Shown: in pieces, positions 1-11,208 of the stretch
How positions within the stretch are numbered: the first letter of the stretch is position 1
Layout: the number at the start of each line of letters is the position of its first letter
Assembly (NCBI GenBank): GCA_027625915.1
Contig: JANTQA010000070.1
Location: 2,361,001-2,425,000 of the forward strand
Length of the DNA stretch: 64,000 nt
Reading direction: 5' to 3'
Source: Anaeramoeba flamelloides
Taxonomy: Eukaryota > Metamonada > Anaeramoebidae
Position numbers and translations under genes: made by a program
Notes under the pieces: generated by a model
The model's input: the letters and a program-made list of their open reading frames with translations, nothing else
Told to the model about the DNA's origin: nothing
Database searches by the model: none

Positions 1-2509
1 TATGAAGAAACCACAAATCTTTGCAAATATTTTTACTTTTTGATTCAAATTTTTTCAATTTTTATGATTCTAACAATTTTGTTTTTTTCAGAATCTTTTA
101 TGAAATTCTGATTAATATAGATTCCTATCGAATTTATTAATCTTTCACTTTTTCTGTATTTAAATTAAGTATCTTTAATTATTTATTTTTATTTTTACTT
201 GTAAATGATGCGCTGTTTTTTTTTTTTTGACAATATTTTAGATATAAAAACAAAAAACATGTGTTAATAATCTTTTGATAGAAACATTGTTATTTATTCA
301 ACTGATTTTAATACAATGTTATTAAATTAAACACAAAATCGTCTAAATGATTTAATTTTTAAAATGTGAAATATCTCTTGATTCTTTTGTAATTTACTAA
401 AAGAAATTATAAGGTGAAAAAAAAAAAAAAAAAAAAAAAACAATAACACAGCCCGTTTCACTTTTAAGACATAAACTTTCAACGAAAATTGAAGGCGAAA
501 AAAAATCTCAAATTAAGAATCAAAATTTAAATTCAAGTAAAATAATTTGTATAAAAAAATTCCAAAATATGTGCTTTAATTTGAATTTATTTTGTACATA
601 ATAATAATAAAAAAAAAACAGAATCGTATTATTACTTTTTAACCAAAATAAGTAGATTTATTTTAAATTAATTATTGTTCGATTTATTTGGTCACTTAAA
701 AGGTTTGTGGTATTTACTATATGAAATAATAGAAAATTTAAGAGTTTCCTTAAAAAAAAAAAAAAAAAAAAATTAAAATATCAAATCGTTTTTAAAAAGA
801 AATTAGTCAAGTTAAGAACACAAATAATTGACTTTTAGTAACTAATTTATTTTTTTTTGATTTTTCCACATTAAAGAAAAATTTTATTTTTGTAAACGAA
901 TTTGTTTTTTGTAGGTTTTGAAAAAATAATATTTTTTTATCTTTTTTATTTTCTTTTACAAATCTAGTTACCAATTGAAAACAATCATTTAAAATTCACA
1001 ATTATATCACTTTAAATCCAAATTCGCAAAAATTAAAATAATTGTTGAAGTTGAAGATTTTTTTATATGATTTTTGTTATAAAATATTTATTATTATATT
1101 TTTCTTTTTTTTTTTTTTATTATTTCTTTTCTTCTTTCCCTTTTTACCTGAATAAAGCTAAAAAAACAAATTTCAAGGAAAGATAAAAATAATAAATTTT
1201 GAAAATGAAGTGATGTGACATATTTTAAAGAATATATATTTATTATCAAAAATCATGTTGTTTTTTTCTTTTTCTTTTAATGTGCCAGTAATAAAAAATC
1301 TATAATTCTCATATTAAACATTTTCATTCGCTTTTTTTTCGTTTTTTAGCTTATTTTTTTTTATCAATTTTTTAAATATCCAGTTTTTCTATGTTTAAGA
1401 TAATAAAATGAATATTATTAATTAGTTTTAATAAGTAGTTTTTTCATGAATACTAAAAATTTTAGTTTTAATTTATTATTTCAGAAGATTCATAATTTTT
1501 AAAATGGGATTTCAAAGAATACCAAATAGTATTTGTTTATATAAAAAAGATTTTAGAAGCAAATTCATTTATAGTTGTGTTTGTTTTAAATTATGAATTG
1601 AATTTTATAATTATTTTATGAATTTTTTAATAAATTTATGTTTTTGTAGGTAAGAAATGAACGAACCAATCATCTCTATTTTTTTGAGAAACAATTTAGA
1701 TTTGATTCTCCATTTCTATTTTTTTTTATCTTTTTTATCCTTTAAATGTTTGAAGAGATATCAAAATACGTATAATAATCTTGTCTTGTATTATAACTGT
1801 GACAAATATCAATAAATAAATTTAGAGTTACAGTTAAACACGGGGCAATTTTATAAAATATACATCTTTAATAATCAAATACAAAAGAAAAAATTTAAAA
1901 ATTTCTTTTTTTAATGGTAGAAATTTTAGAAATATTATTAAATTTATTTTTTCTTTATTTATGGTTTCATAGGTGGATTAATTCCTAAAAATCTTTCTTG
2001 AAATAGAAATTAAAAAATATTTTTAATTCACAATTAGTTTTTCCAGTTCTGTATCTGTTATTTTATTTAGCATTATATTTTTTTATTGGTTCAAAGAAAA
2101 AGTACAAAATTAATTATTTATTTTTTTTTCAACAATAATTTTCTAATCTAAATAGTGTAGAATATCAATTCTTTCAAATTTTTTTAAAGATTTTAATCAC
2201 CTAATTACCAATTTTACTTTTTTTTTTTTTGGAATAAATTGTCCTTTTGATCACCCTGTTATTTATAAAATTATATGGTAAATTGTTAAACAATCCATCT
2301 TCTCTATAATAAGTCTAATTAGAAAAAAAAAAAAAAAACCTAACAAAAATATTGAAACATTGCAAACAGTTTAATAAAAGTTTGAAATTTTTATTTGTCT
2401 CAAGTTATTATTATTATTATTTAGGTGTACTCAAAATTAAACAAAAAATAATCAAAAAGAGCAAAAATAAAAAATAATAAAATAAAAGATTTCAAAACTA
2501 TGCTTGAAA
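1..2509. other. gene-free AT-rich spacer
   Basis: No reading frame with protein-like composition was found on either strand. The stretch is made of A and T runs with one recognisable dispersed repeat, a partial fold-back MITE listed separately at 441-600. Nothing else could be assigned. Confidence 0.7.
441..600. repeat. fold-back MITE family H, partial copy 1
   Basis: The left arm has the motif CACTTTTAAG..AAACTTTCAACGAAAATT, shared with copies at 11209, 17065, 50819 and 60119. The expected right arm, the reverse complement of the left, is only weakly present near 570-600, so this copy is degraded. It is non-coding. The family is named here only for cross-reference. Confidence 0.6.
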
Positions 2510-4255
2510 TTATTCCTCAAATTGAGTCATTATTTTATTTTTAAAAACGTATAAGAAATATTCAACATCTTCGAAAGTCGATAAATAACCAAGAGAAATT
2601 CTCGATGCACCTAGCCATTTATGGTTCACTTGATAAATATCGTCCCCGCATCCTGTCTTCGAATTTACCAAGCTTAATCGATCATGATCATTGAGACCAA
2701 AATATCTGGAACAAGATCCTGGATTGCAATGGCAACCACTTCTAATTTGGATACCCTCTCTGGCATATGTGCCATCCAATTGGTTGTAACCGATGAATTC
2801 GCCTGCGGGATTTAGGGTGTTAAAGGTTACGATTCCGCCCTGCACATCTCCGTTATTCTCTTGTTTCCATTTGCCATAAACCTCAACAACATTTTTCCCA
2901 TTTTTCCAACGTAAGGCTATTAATTGGTCATATAAGAATTTGGCCAAGCTATATACGTGCCTTGAGATTCTTTTCTGCTGGAGTTTGTGTATAAATTCAA
3001 ATCCATATTTCGCCGTGATGATATCTAAAAAGGGCAACGTGCCATCTTCAAATTTTGTTGAGAGCTTTGGGTGCTTGAGACAAAAATCTGATTCGTCAGA
3101 GACTAAAATAATTGTTCCGCCGCCCCAATAATGCTTTTTGAATTTTAAAATGGCCTCGTTTCTGGTGATTAAAACACCCAGCCCCGTTGGGTAGCCAAAC
3201 ATTTTATATAAGGAGCACGCAACAAAATCCGCGGGGTGCTTTTTCAAATCCAATGAGTTTGTGGGTAAATAGGCAGCAGCATCCAAAAGCACCATCCAAT
3301 TGGTTCCGTTAACCGGTGGGTTTTTTTTAAACTCGTGGATCCAATCCAAATCAAATTTGGATCCATCAAAATTGGACTCTGCGGGGTAAGCTAATAAATG
3401 GATCGTTTCGTCTTCTTCTTGTTCTTCTTGTTCTTGTTCTTCTTCTTTCTTGTTGTTTTTGCCTTTTTTTTCCACAATTGTATTTTCTTCTTGCATCCCA
3501 AGAATTTCTTTCCAATGTTCAGGATTTTTTTCGAGGATTTCTTCCTCGCTGACAGAATAAAAGCCATTACCAAATAATTTTGCGTATTCCCTAATGCCAA
3601 CTACAGAATTGTGCGAGCGCTTCAAGTAGAGAAACTTGGATTTCTTGCTCCATGGGAAGGACTCTCCAACCATTTTGACCGACTGGGTCGTGCCAGAAGT
3701 GAAAATCACAGAATATTCGTTTTTGTCTGCATTGAGACAGTTCAAGATCAATCTCCTGAGTTGGGCTAACGAAGTTTCCGTTCGAATTGCAGCGGGTGAT
3801 CTCGAGTGCGCATTGCCATAGACATTATTCGAAAGGTCGTGGAATGACTTTTCTAAAACCGTTTTTGCATACAGAGCTGCCCCAGTGTAATCCAGATAGC
3901 ATTCCTCTAGCCTTGACAACTCTTCTGTGACAAGGTTATCAATTTCCCCATCATACCCATAATCGTCCTTATATTTGTTTAAAAATTTTTCCTTTAATTC
4001 TGGTGAATGGTACTCTTTCCTTTTCTCTTTTTGAAAGAGCCATGGTTTCTTTTTTTCTTCTTCTTCTTCTTCTTCATTGGTTACTTGAGCTTTTTCAAAT
4101 TCTTCAGCAATCGACACAGTGTCATCAACCACTATGTTTGTTTGTTTCTTATACTCGGTGATCTCCGTAAAAATAAGTGGAATAACAATTACAAGCGGAA
4201 GAAGATACAGGATCCAATTTGGCTTTGGTGTTCTTTTTTCTTTCTTTTTGTTCAT
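2510..4255 (-). CDS. membrane-anchored molybdenum-cofactor-sulfurase-like (NifS-fold, class V aminotransferase) protein
   Basis: 581 residues from an ATG at 4255 to TAA. Residues about 13-32 form one hydrophobic segment after a Lys-rich N-terminus, so the protein is probably membrane-anchored. A Glu-rich stretch (61-70) follows. The PLP-dependent NifS-like domain runs from about 115 to 575: LDYTGAALY (121-129), FTSGTTQSVKMVGE (185-198), RSHNSVVGIREYA (213-225), LLDAAAYLP (323-331), the presumed PLP lysine K351 in SLYKMFGYPTGLG, and GCHCNPGSC (507-515) with cysteines at 508, 510 and 515. This last block matches the persulfide-cysteine region of Moco sulfurases, which move sulfur from cysteine to the molybdenum cofactor of xanthine dehydrogenase-type enzymes. 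The C-terminal MOSC domain of animal and plant MOCOS/ABA3 is absent, since the protein stops after the NifS domain. A Lys/Glu/Gln insert lies at 262-283. The family is clear; the substrate is inferred. Confidence 0.9.
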   Translation of the reverse strand: MNKKKEKRTPKPNWILYLLPLVIVIPLIFTEITEYKKQTNIVVDDTVSIAEEFEKAQVTNEEEEEEEKKKPWLFQKEKRKEYHSPELKEKFLNKYKDDYGYDGEIDNLVTEELSRLEECYLDYTGAALYAKTVLEKSFHDLSNNVYGNAHSRSPAAIRTETSLAQLRRLILNCLNADKNEYSVIFTSGTTQSVKMVGESFPWSKKSKFLYLKRSHNSVVGIREYAKLFGNGFYSVSEEEILEKNPEHWKEILGMQEENTIVEKKGKNNKKEEEQEQEEQEEDETIHLLAYPAESNFDGSKFDLDWIHEFKKNPPVNGTNWMVLLDAAAYLPTNSLDLKKHPADFVACSLYKMFGYPTGLGVLITRNEAILKFKKHYWGGGTIILVSDESDFCLKHPKLSTKFEDGTLPFLDIITAKYGFEFIHKLQQKRISRHVYSLAKFLYDQLIALRWKNGKNVVEVYGKWKQENNGDVQGGIVTFNTLNPAGEFIGYNQLDGTYAREGIQIRSGCHCNPGSCSRYFGLNDHDRLSLVNSKTGCGDDIYQVNHKWLGASRISLGYLSTFEDVEYFLYVFKNKIMTQFEE

Positions 4256-4898
4256 AAACCTAAATCTTGAAAAAAAAAAAAATGAAATGAAATAATTAAT
4301 TCATTTCTATTTATCATTTTTTCTGGATTCTCAAATCGAACTGAAATCTATTTAGTTTTTGAAATTAGGAAAATTTTGGGTTTTATAAAAGTAATTTTGC
4401 TCAGACATTTTTTGATCCTAAATTTTGTGTTCTTTTTTAAACCGTTGAGTATTAACCAGGTTACCATTCTTTGTCATTCGCTTGATATTATAAAATTTGA
4501 GATCTGTTGGGGTTATATTAGGTTTCTTTCAGATTTTAAGATCGTCCCAAATAGTAAAAAATAAAAGAAAATCAATTAATGGACTTTTTTGGTAATATAG
4601 GACATCTTGATTTGTGCTTTTACGTGTGTTGTTTGAGTGTCGTTTTCATTTTTCTCTCAACTATCTTCGTTTTCAAAGAATTCTCTTTAAGAATATTCAA
4701 AAAAAGCAACAACTAAAGAATAGATTTCGACTAGACATTCAAATAACAAAAATAATTGTTCAAGATCACAAAATATGAAAATTATTTTTTTGGAGTAAAA
4801 AAATTTTTCTATTTTATTTCAATCAAATACCCATTTTTCTAAAATTTGAAGTTAACCAAAAGGCCAATATTAAAAAAAATCAAAAAAACACAACCGTA

Positions 4899-5162
4899 AT
4901 GGAATTAGCAAACATATGTGAACTTATAAAAAGTTCAACCTTTGATTTGGAAAAAACAGTCTTTTGCAGATATTTAAAAGTTAAATTGTCAGATCATTAT
5001 CCTTCTAAAATTTTTCATTCGGACTTTTGTTTTGAGTGATTCGTCCTCTCGAAGTCAAAATCCTCCAATAAAAAAGATTTGAAACAAATAAATGAAAAAT
5101 CACAAATTTCCATCAAAATCTTTTACTTGGAATTTCCAAACCAGAAAAATTGGAAAATGTAG
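4899..5162 (+). pseudogene. coding-like relic or unrecognised exon, 46 + 40 codons around one TGA
   Basis: A frame starting with ATG at 4899 reads MELANICELIKSSTFDLEKT and on to a TGA at 5037-5039. The same frame then stays open to a TAG at 5160-5162, with mixed residues (FVLSKSKSSNKKDLKQ...). Local base composition is richer in G and C than the flanks, which suggests coding ancestry. No family was recognised. It may be a decayed gene, a first exon or chance. All recognised genes checked here end in TAA, so there is no independent reason to read TGA as sense. Confidence 0.3.
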
Positions 5163-6460
5163 TAAAAGATTTTTCCCAACTACAAACAAAGTTTAGTATT
5201 TGAAAATGAGACCGTTTCTTACAATAATTCATGTTTATGGCAGAAACAAAACTACTATTTGTGGAAAAATAAATGTAACCAAATTTTCATACAACTTTGC
5301 ACAAAAAGATTTAATAAATAGATAAAAAATTGCATTTTTTAATTTAAAAATCCACTTAAATTAGGAATTTTACCTCTTTAGAATTGATGATTTAGATGAT
5401 TTGTTTTTATTCTTGGAATGTGTTTTTTTGGAAAGCTGAAGGAAAATATTGATCTTTTTATTTTGCTTTTAGCTGTATTAATATTTGTTGACAAAACAGG
5501 TAAAAAATTAGAACTTTTTTTACAAATCACTTAATTATTAATTATAGATTAAATTAAACGAGATTTAATCAGTTGCCAGGTACTTTTTTATTGTAACGTT
5601 TGAAAGTCCCTTCCAAATTAGGAGAACTCAGACAAAAAAATCGAAAAGAATGAATTAAATTGATTTAAGAACTAAGAATCACCATATCTTCACGAATAAT
5701 CAAAGTGTGTTACTATTAGATGTAAACGATATTAATTCTCCATTGTTCAAATGTCTCTAAAAAATCTATTAGTAAATTATTAATATTTATTGATCACATC
5801 AATTAAAAATGATACCTATATTAGTAAAAAAATTCAAGAATTTCAGAAAAATATCGATTTTGAGACAAATTTAAAGCTTGAATTATCTATATTCATTACT
5901 CCAAAGTTGCAAAATATCTTTCTTAAATTTGTCACAATACTGATAAATTCAAAGAAATATCTAAATTTTTTTGCCTCATTTTCCTTTTTAAATCTTTTGA
6001 ATATAGCAAGCTTTGAATAAATTATTCTATTGGCTTAATTGTTGAGAAACTTTGTAAAATTAGTTGTTCCTTCAAAATATTCTTACTCTCGAGTTCTTTT
6101 CAAAGTTTATCCCCTAGATTACAAAAATGGAAATTGAACTAAAAATTTCATTAAATGAATTTTGAGTTATCAGTAATGTAGATTAATTTGTGAAAAAATA
6201 AATACTGGTATCTAAATTATAAACGGGAAAAATTTTAACTTGATTTCAAATAACCTTTTTCAAATCAATCCAAATAAGGCAACCTACTTCTTTGGGAACT
6301 TAATTTAGGAATGAAAAATCTGGAAAAGGAAGTGGAAAAAGTTTCCCTTTTATTATTCAAATACCTGTAAATAAACTATTAGATTATTTGGCCAATTATT
6401 TGTGAAATATCAGAATTAGATTGAAGATATAATTAATTTATAAAAAGGAATTAAAATCAC

Positions 6461-6620
6461 CCAGTCTTTTGGTTTTTATATTGATGATTATTGACTTAAT
6501 CTTTGAAATTAAACCATTAAAAAACTAGTTACTTTTGGAAGTTCTAATAATATGAATTATTAAATACTCGGAATACTATTATTTTGGAGTTTCTATTTTT
6601 AGATTTGGAATACAGAATTA
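6461..6620 (+). repeat. dispersed repeat family D, copy 1
   Basis: The core GATTATTGACTTAATCTTTG..TTAAAAAACTAGTTACTTTTGGAAG recurs, diverged, at 23085-23240 and 48545-48640 in the same orientation and at about 62090-62190 inverted. Further matching segments lie outside the core: 7283-7390 pairs with 23325-23440, and 5696-5785 with 61878-61985. The original element was therefore probably over 1 kb and is now broken up. No coding capacity was seen. Confidence 0.5.
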
Positions 6621-7823
6621 AAAAAAAATATTCTTAAATGACAATTTTTGATAATGATATTTATTAAAAAATGCAATAATATGTCCTTAATAAACTTAAG
6701 CACTATTTTTTTCTGATTAATATTTTTCGAAATCTAGCTTATAACTTAATTCAATTAACCACTGGTATAAAATTTTTTAGAATAAAAACACTCTCAACTT
6801 TTGAATCTCGAAAATATTTTTGAAATTACTGTACACTTTTTTAAGGTTTTTTTTTTTGAAAAATTGGGGTTGAGGAAAATTTTGAAACCAAAGAATAAGT
6901 TAATATATTAAAATAGAATACTTTCCAGAGAGTTTGTCTATTAAAATAACTTTTTTTTTAATTTTACAATTTAAAAATAAAAAAAACTTTTGAACACCAA
7001 ATTAGTCCCTTTTGTGAAAATAAAATTCCCATAATTTAGAATTTGTTTTAGTAAATGAGTTAAAACAAGATATTGTATCTATAAAAATATAAATAATTTC
7101 AACTTTGAATTCAATCATTTTGGCAAAAAATGTTTTCAAGAAAAAGTTAAATGGAAACTTTATTTATTTTTATTTTTTCATTTAGTTTTTTTAATTGTAT
7201 TAATAGAAGGTACTTGATCAATTTTCCATTTTTAGTGTTTTTTTGGGTTGTAGGGACATATATTGTTCAATATTATTTATAATAGATTTTTAAAAAGCCT
7301 GTGACATAAGGAACACTAATATCATTTACACCCAATAACAACAAAATTTAATTATAGAAGAATCTAGGATGATCCCAAAACCTTATATTTCATATAACAG
7401 CTTGAAAATCCCCATCAAAATAAACCCGATATAAATAGTAACGATTTACCATGTGAAATGAGAGTTAATTGTTAATAAAAAAAAGTTCATCACAATTTTT
7501 AAATAGAACCTTAATAGAAACCAGAAAATAAAAAGCTAAAATCAATTAAAAGAAGAAACAAATTTACTTCAAATAATAGCCCATTAAATATATTCTACTC
7601 AATCAAATTCAACAAAAACAATATCAATTTCCTTTGATTATCAAAAATCCAAAGAATTATTTTGGAGACTCTCAAAAATAATCAAATTTTTCAATAACAA
7701 AAATGGAATGATAGATCAATCAAAGAAAAACCCAGATCTAAAGATAGTATTAAAAAAAGAGTTTTTCTATTTGAATACTCCCTTTTATTTTTAATCATTG
7801 ATTTTTTCTTTTTATTAATTAAT

Positions 7824-8625
7824 CTTTTTATTAAGGAAAAAAATTATCAAATCGATTTTCCAAAAAATTCAAATTTAATTGTAAACATTACTGAAAAAAA
7901 AAACAAGTGATCATTTTTTTTTATTATAAGAATTGTTTTGGATAATCTTTTGTATATATTCATAATAAAATTATTACTACTTTTGATAAATGAACGATCT
8001 GTTGATCTAAAAGCTTTATATTGTCCTATCACAAAAATTCCTATTTGTAATATCAAAACTTGCTGAGCAAATAAATATTAAATCTAATTATCCATTAACT
8101 ACGAGGTTTCTTATAAACAAACTAAAACATAAATATATTATTCTTGATTTATCTCTTCTTTTCAAAAGGATATAATTATTTGAATTATAACCCTCCAAAA
8201 AATGTCCATTTTCTGATTTATTTATAAAAATTAAATTTTCATAATTAAAGAAGAAATTAAATAGAATGTCTCCAAGAATTCTATTGGAACGATATTTTTA
8301 ATTATTTTTTGCAATTTTCGAGTAAATGATACAGCTATGAATAAATTTCAAAAATTATTGAATAATTTGATTTTCCTTTTTACACTAAGTATTGCATTTC
8401 AAAATACGAATTTTTGTGATAGGACAATATAAAGCTTTTAGATCAACAGATCGTTCATTTGTCAAAAGTAGTAATAATTTTATTATGAATATATACAAAA
8501 GATTATCAAAAGCAATTCTTATAATAAAAAAAAAAATAATCACTTGGCTTTTTTTTTCAGTAATGTTTACAATTAAATTTGAATTTTTTGGAAAATCGAT
8601 TTGGCAAATTTTTTTCATTAGACAA
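7824..8625. repeat. long inverted repeat IR1 (arms ~200-230 bp, ~335-365-bp spacer)
   Basis: Bases 7847-8040 reappear as reverse complement at 8408-8601 with roughly 7-8 differences by eye (about 96% identity). Weaker matching extends outwards on both sides. Translations across the two arms are nearly the same (FVIGQYKAFRSTDRSF..SSNNFIMNIYKRLSK), but this simply follows from the DNA duplication. The arms are free to form a hairpin or cruciform. It may be a fold-back transposon or a snap-back duplication. Confidence 0.85.
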
Positions 8626-8918
8626 TTTTTTTCCACAATAGTTACTTTGAATAATCATTTTCCAGTAGGTTTTCCAATTAAAAAACTGTGTTTGAACTTT
8701 TTTTCGCTTTTCACTTTTTTTCCCAAATTTCAGTCTCAGCCAACAAAAAAAAAAAAAAACAAAAAAACAACTAAAGCATCAAACATCTCGTTAATTGGTT
8801 TTTTGAATTTTGAAATTCCAGAGATCTTCTGTGTACTTAAAATCGTAAAGTCGAAGATTTTTTTATGATATTTTTAAGAAAAAATTCTTTTTTCTTTTTT
8901 GTAAAAACAAGATATTTT

Positions 8919-9563
8919 TTAGTTATTTTGGAGAATATGATTCTTGAGATCTTTGAGTGATTGCCACAAAACCTTAGGGATTGATGAATTTACTGTTCCA
9001 GTTAGAAGCCAACCATTTGTTAAAGATTGGGTGATATAACAGACTTTGACGCCTTGCTCAAGTGGTTCCAGTACAAATCCTGAGGGGTAGTTAAACCCAC
9101 GCACTCCCTTGATCTTTACCTTTTTGATCCCTGCTTTTTTTTCGGTAACACTGGTTCCAGCGTTCACATAGAGCCCCTGTTCTTTAATCTTTTGGAAGAT
9201 CCTGACATCAACATATTCTCTGCTTGAAATGATTCCTCCTAAGACCGGGTTTGTTATTGTGTGAATAACTTCGTGTTTCGTTTCAGGATCGATTTCTTTT
9301 AAAACAGTAATGGATTTTTGAGCAGTGTCCCAAGAAAGTCTCAGATCTTTTTCACACAAATTTTTCCAAATTACCTCAGGGTCTGCATCAATAACACAGA
9401 TAGCCTTCACCCGGTTTATTTTTATTTTTCCTGTTTTGCGCGTAAAAACTTGAATCCCTTCAGAGCTTTTTGCTTTATTCCACTTGATTTCTGGGTCTTT
9501 ATAATCTTGAACTAATTGCTTGACTGCCTCGTCTACTTTTTCCGTTAGAAAATCGTTGCTCAT
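8919..9563 (-). CDS. START-domain (StAR-related lipid transfer) protein
   Basis: 214 residues from an ATG at 9563, reading MSNDFLTEKVDEAVKQ. A longer frame from 9635 would add 24 Phe/Ile-rich residues that look like translated T-rich leader; a signal anchor cannot be excluded. Almost the whole protein is one START domain: a helical N-terminus, W/K-rich SSEGIQVFTRKTG, ADPEVIWKNLCEKDLRLSWD, HTITNPVLGGIISSREYVDVR, then VRGFNYPSGFVLEPL and a closing helix LWQSLKDLKNHILQ. The family binds a single lipid or sterol in a hydrophobic cavity, and single-domain members of about 210 residues are typical. The ligand cannot be told from sequence. It ends in TAA. Neighbouring genes are far away. Confidence 0.9.
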   Translation of the reverse strand: MSNDFLTEKVDEAVKQLVQDYKDPEIKWNKAKSSEGIQVFTRKTGKIKINRVKAICVIDADPEVIWKNLCEKDLRLSWDTAQKSITVLKEIDPETKHEVIHTITNPVLGGIISSREYVDVRIFQKIKEQGLYVNAGTSVTEKKAGIKKVKIKGVRGFNYPSGFVLEPLEQGVKVCYITQSLTNGWLLTGTVNSSIPKVLWQSLKDLKNHILQNN

Positions 9564-10642
9564 AATTTGAAAAAAATGGAAAGAAAAAATAAAAATTGTA
9601 AAAATGGTCAAAAAAAATAACAAATTTTCCATCACATTTCATTCACAGAAGATCCATAAAGAGTCTCTTATATCTATTAGTTGTTTTTTTTTTAATTCTA
9701 TTCAGGCAATAATAACGAAATCAAGTTTCTTGTCAATGCGAATTTTTAAAACATTACTTTTCCAATACATTTTGGAAAACTTTTTCGAAAATAGTTTTCT
9801 TAAGGGAATTAAGATTGAACATACAGAAGACAAAATTAAGTCATGGTTTGGTTGGGTAATAATCTTATTTGTACCCCATAATTTTTATGACTAAAATTCC
9901 CTGTGTAAAATTGTACTAATATTTGTCGATCATTTTAAATTAATAAAAATCTTCCTTTAGTAAAGAAAAATCAACAATTTTTGAAAAAAATAATATTGTT
10001 GTTGAAAATTTAAAGATTGAATTATGAATTAACAGACTTAAAAGTTGAAAAATATATTTCTAAAATTTCCTTGAAATGTTGCGCAGTTAATAAATATTGC
10101 CTTTTTTTTAATAATTAAATAATTTGCAATAAATTATTTTTACAAATTATTGTCACCTTTTGGAAATATTGTTATTTTCCAATTAATAAATGAAAATTTT
10201 TATTTAAATTTCCAAGTGAATATTTATTATTACTGTGACAATCAAATTAGCAGAGTAAAAATTTTATCTTGGAGTTATCCAAGGAAGTTTAATATATTGT
10301 CTACAAATATCATTTCTAAACAATGTTGTCAATATCTTTGGGTTTTCTTTCAACTTAAAAATGAGAAAAATATTTGGATGTGAATGAAAAATTTTCATTT
10401 TTTAATTGGATTATAATAGTATATTGATCTAAGATCTAACTTTACAAAAATGAAATAACAGTGATTCTTGAGGTTTTTAAGTTACAATTATCGAATAAAT
10501 ATTGAAATTAAAAAAAATCTTGGAAATATAGTTATTATTACAATTCTAATATATTAACTTTTTTAATTGGAATAGTGTTATTTGAGTTTCTCATCACAGA
10601 TTTGGGAAAAGATGTAAAAAAATTATGAAAAAATTGACAATA

Positions 10643-11159
10643 TAAACTCCCTTTCAAAATTATTGGCCCATTAAAAATCAAATTTTAAAGAAAAATATTT
10701 TTAATAATTGAAGTTAGCTATTATAATATTAAAATTTAGATTTTAATATTCAGCTCTATACTCAAGATATATTTATTTTTTGTCTAAAAATAAAAGAAAA
10801 AAAAATAATAAAAACTGTTAAAAAAAAATTGGGACATTTATTTTGAAATAGGCATTACATAAAAAATAGAAAATTTAAAAAATTAAAAAAACCTATTTAT
10901 CGATTCTCCTTCCATTTGAATAATTAAATCTAATCTCTTTTTCATATTTGAAACCAATTTTTTCATTAATTCATCTGTTAATTTTTTTCAATTTTTCGTT
11001 TTCATTTTCCATTTTAACAAAAAACTGTTGAAAAAATAAAAAAGAGAAACAATTATTTATTTACAAACTTTTAATTGTGAGAGGAACAACTTCAAAACGA
11101 TACAAAAGCAATTCATTATTCAAATGTAAGATGGGCCATTTATTATGGAATTTAGTTTA
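10643..11159 (-). mobile_element. internally deleted Tc1-like element, copy 1 (family T), with transposase C-terminal remnant
   Basis: About 517 bp bounded by inverted ends that start TAAACT: TAAACTCCCTTTC..ATTGGCCCATT on the left, and on the right the reverse complement of TAAACTAAATTCC..AAATGGCCCATC. On the minus strand, bases 10883-10985 read ITDELMKKLVSNMKKRLDLI and on to EGESINRFF and TAA. This lines up with the end of the transposase at 27740-28231 (...ENLVTSMTKRIDLVI..EGQSINGFF). The rest of the transposase is gone, so the copy depends on an enzyme supplied elsewhere. It is the inverted partner of 57105-57623. Confidence 0.85.
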
Positions 11160-11208
11160 TTATCTAGTTCATAACAAAAAATTGATAATTTATTCTTCAT
11201 TATTATTT

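Larger units (their letters stand above)
4256..8918. other. gene-free spacer with repeats and one coding-like relic
   Basis: This spacer holds a short coding-like relic (4899-5162), a dispersed repeat (6461-6620) and a long inverted repeat (7824-8625), all listed separately. The other open frames of 60-80 codons are rich in Phe, Ile, Lys and Asn and fit chance in this base composition. Confidence 0.6.

Noticed and set aside
4899-5162. Alternative genetic code with TGA as sense
   Set aside because: All clear genes read through without internal TGA and end in TAA. Single TGAs inside coding-like relics are better explained by decay.
8392-8868. 158-codon frame and its 69-codon near-copy at 7847-8056 as a duplicated gene
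   Set aside because: The similarity is explained by the DNA inverted repeat. The rest of the 158-codon frame is Phe/Lys low complexity, and frames on the other strand are equally open.
9604-9894. 96-codon plus-strand frame starting in the leader of the START gene
   Set aside because: With this base composition roughly one frame of this length is expected by chance in the window. It overlaps the opposite gene's 5' region and shows no domain.
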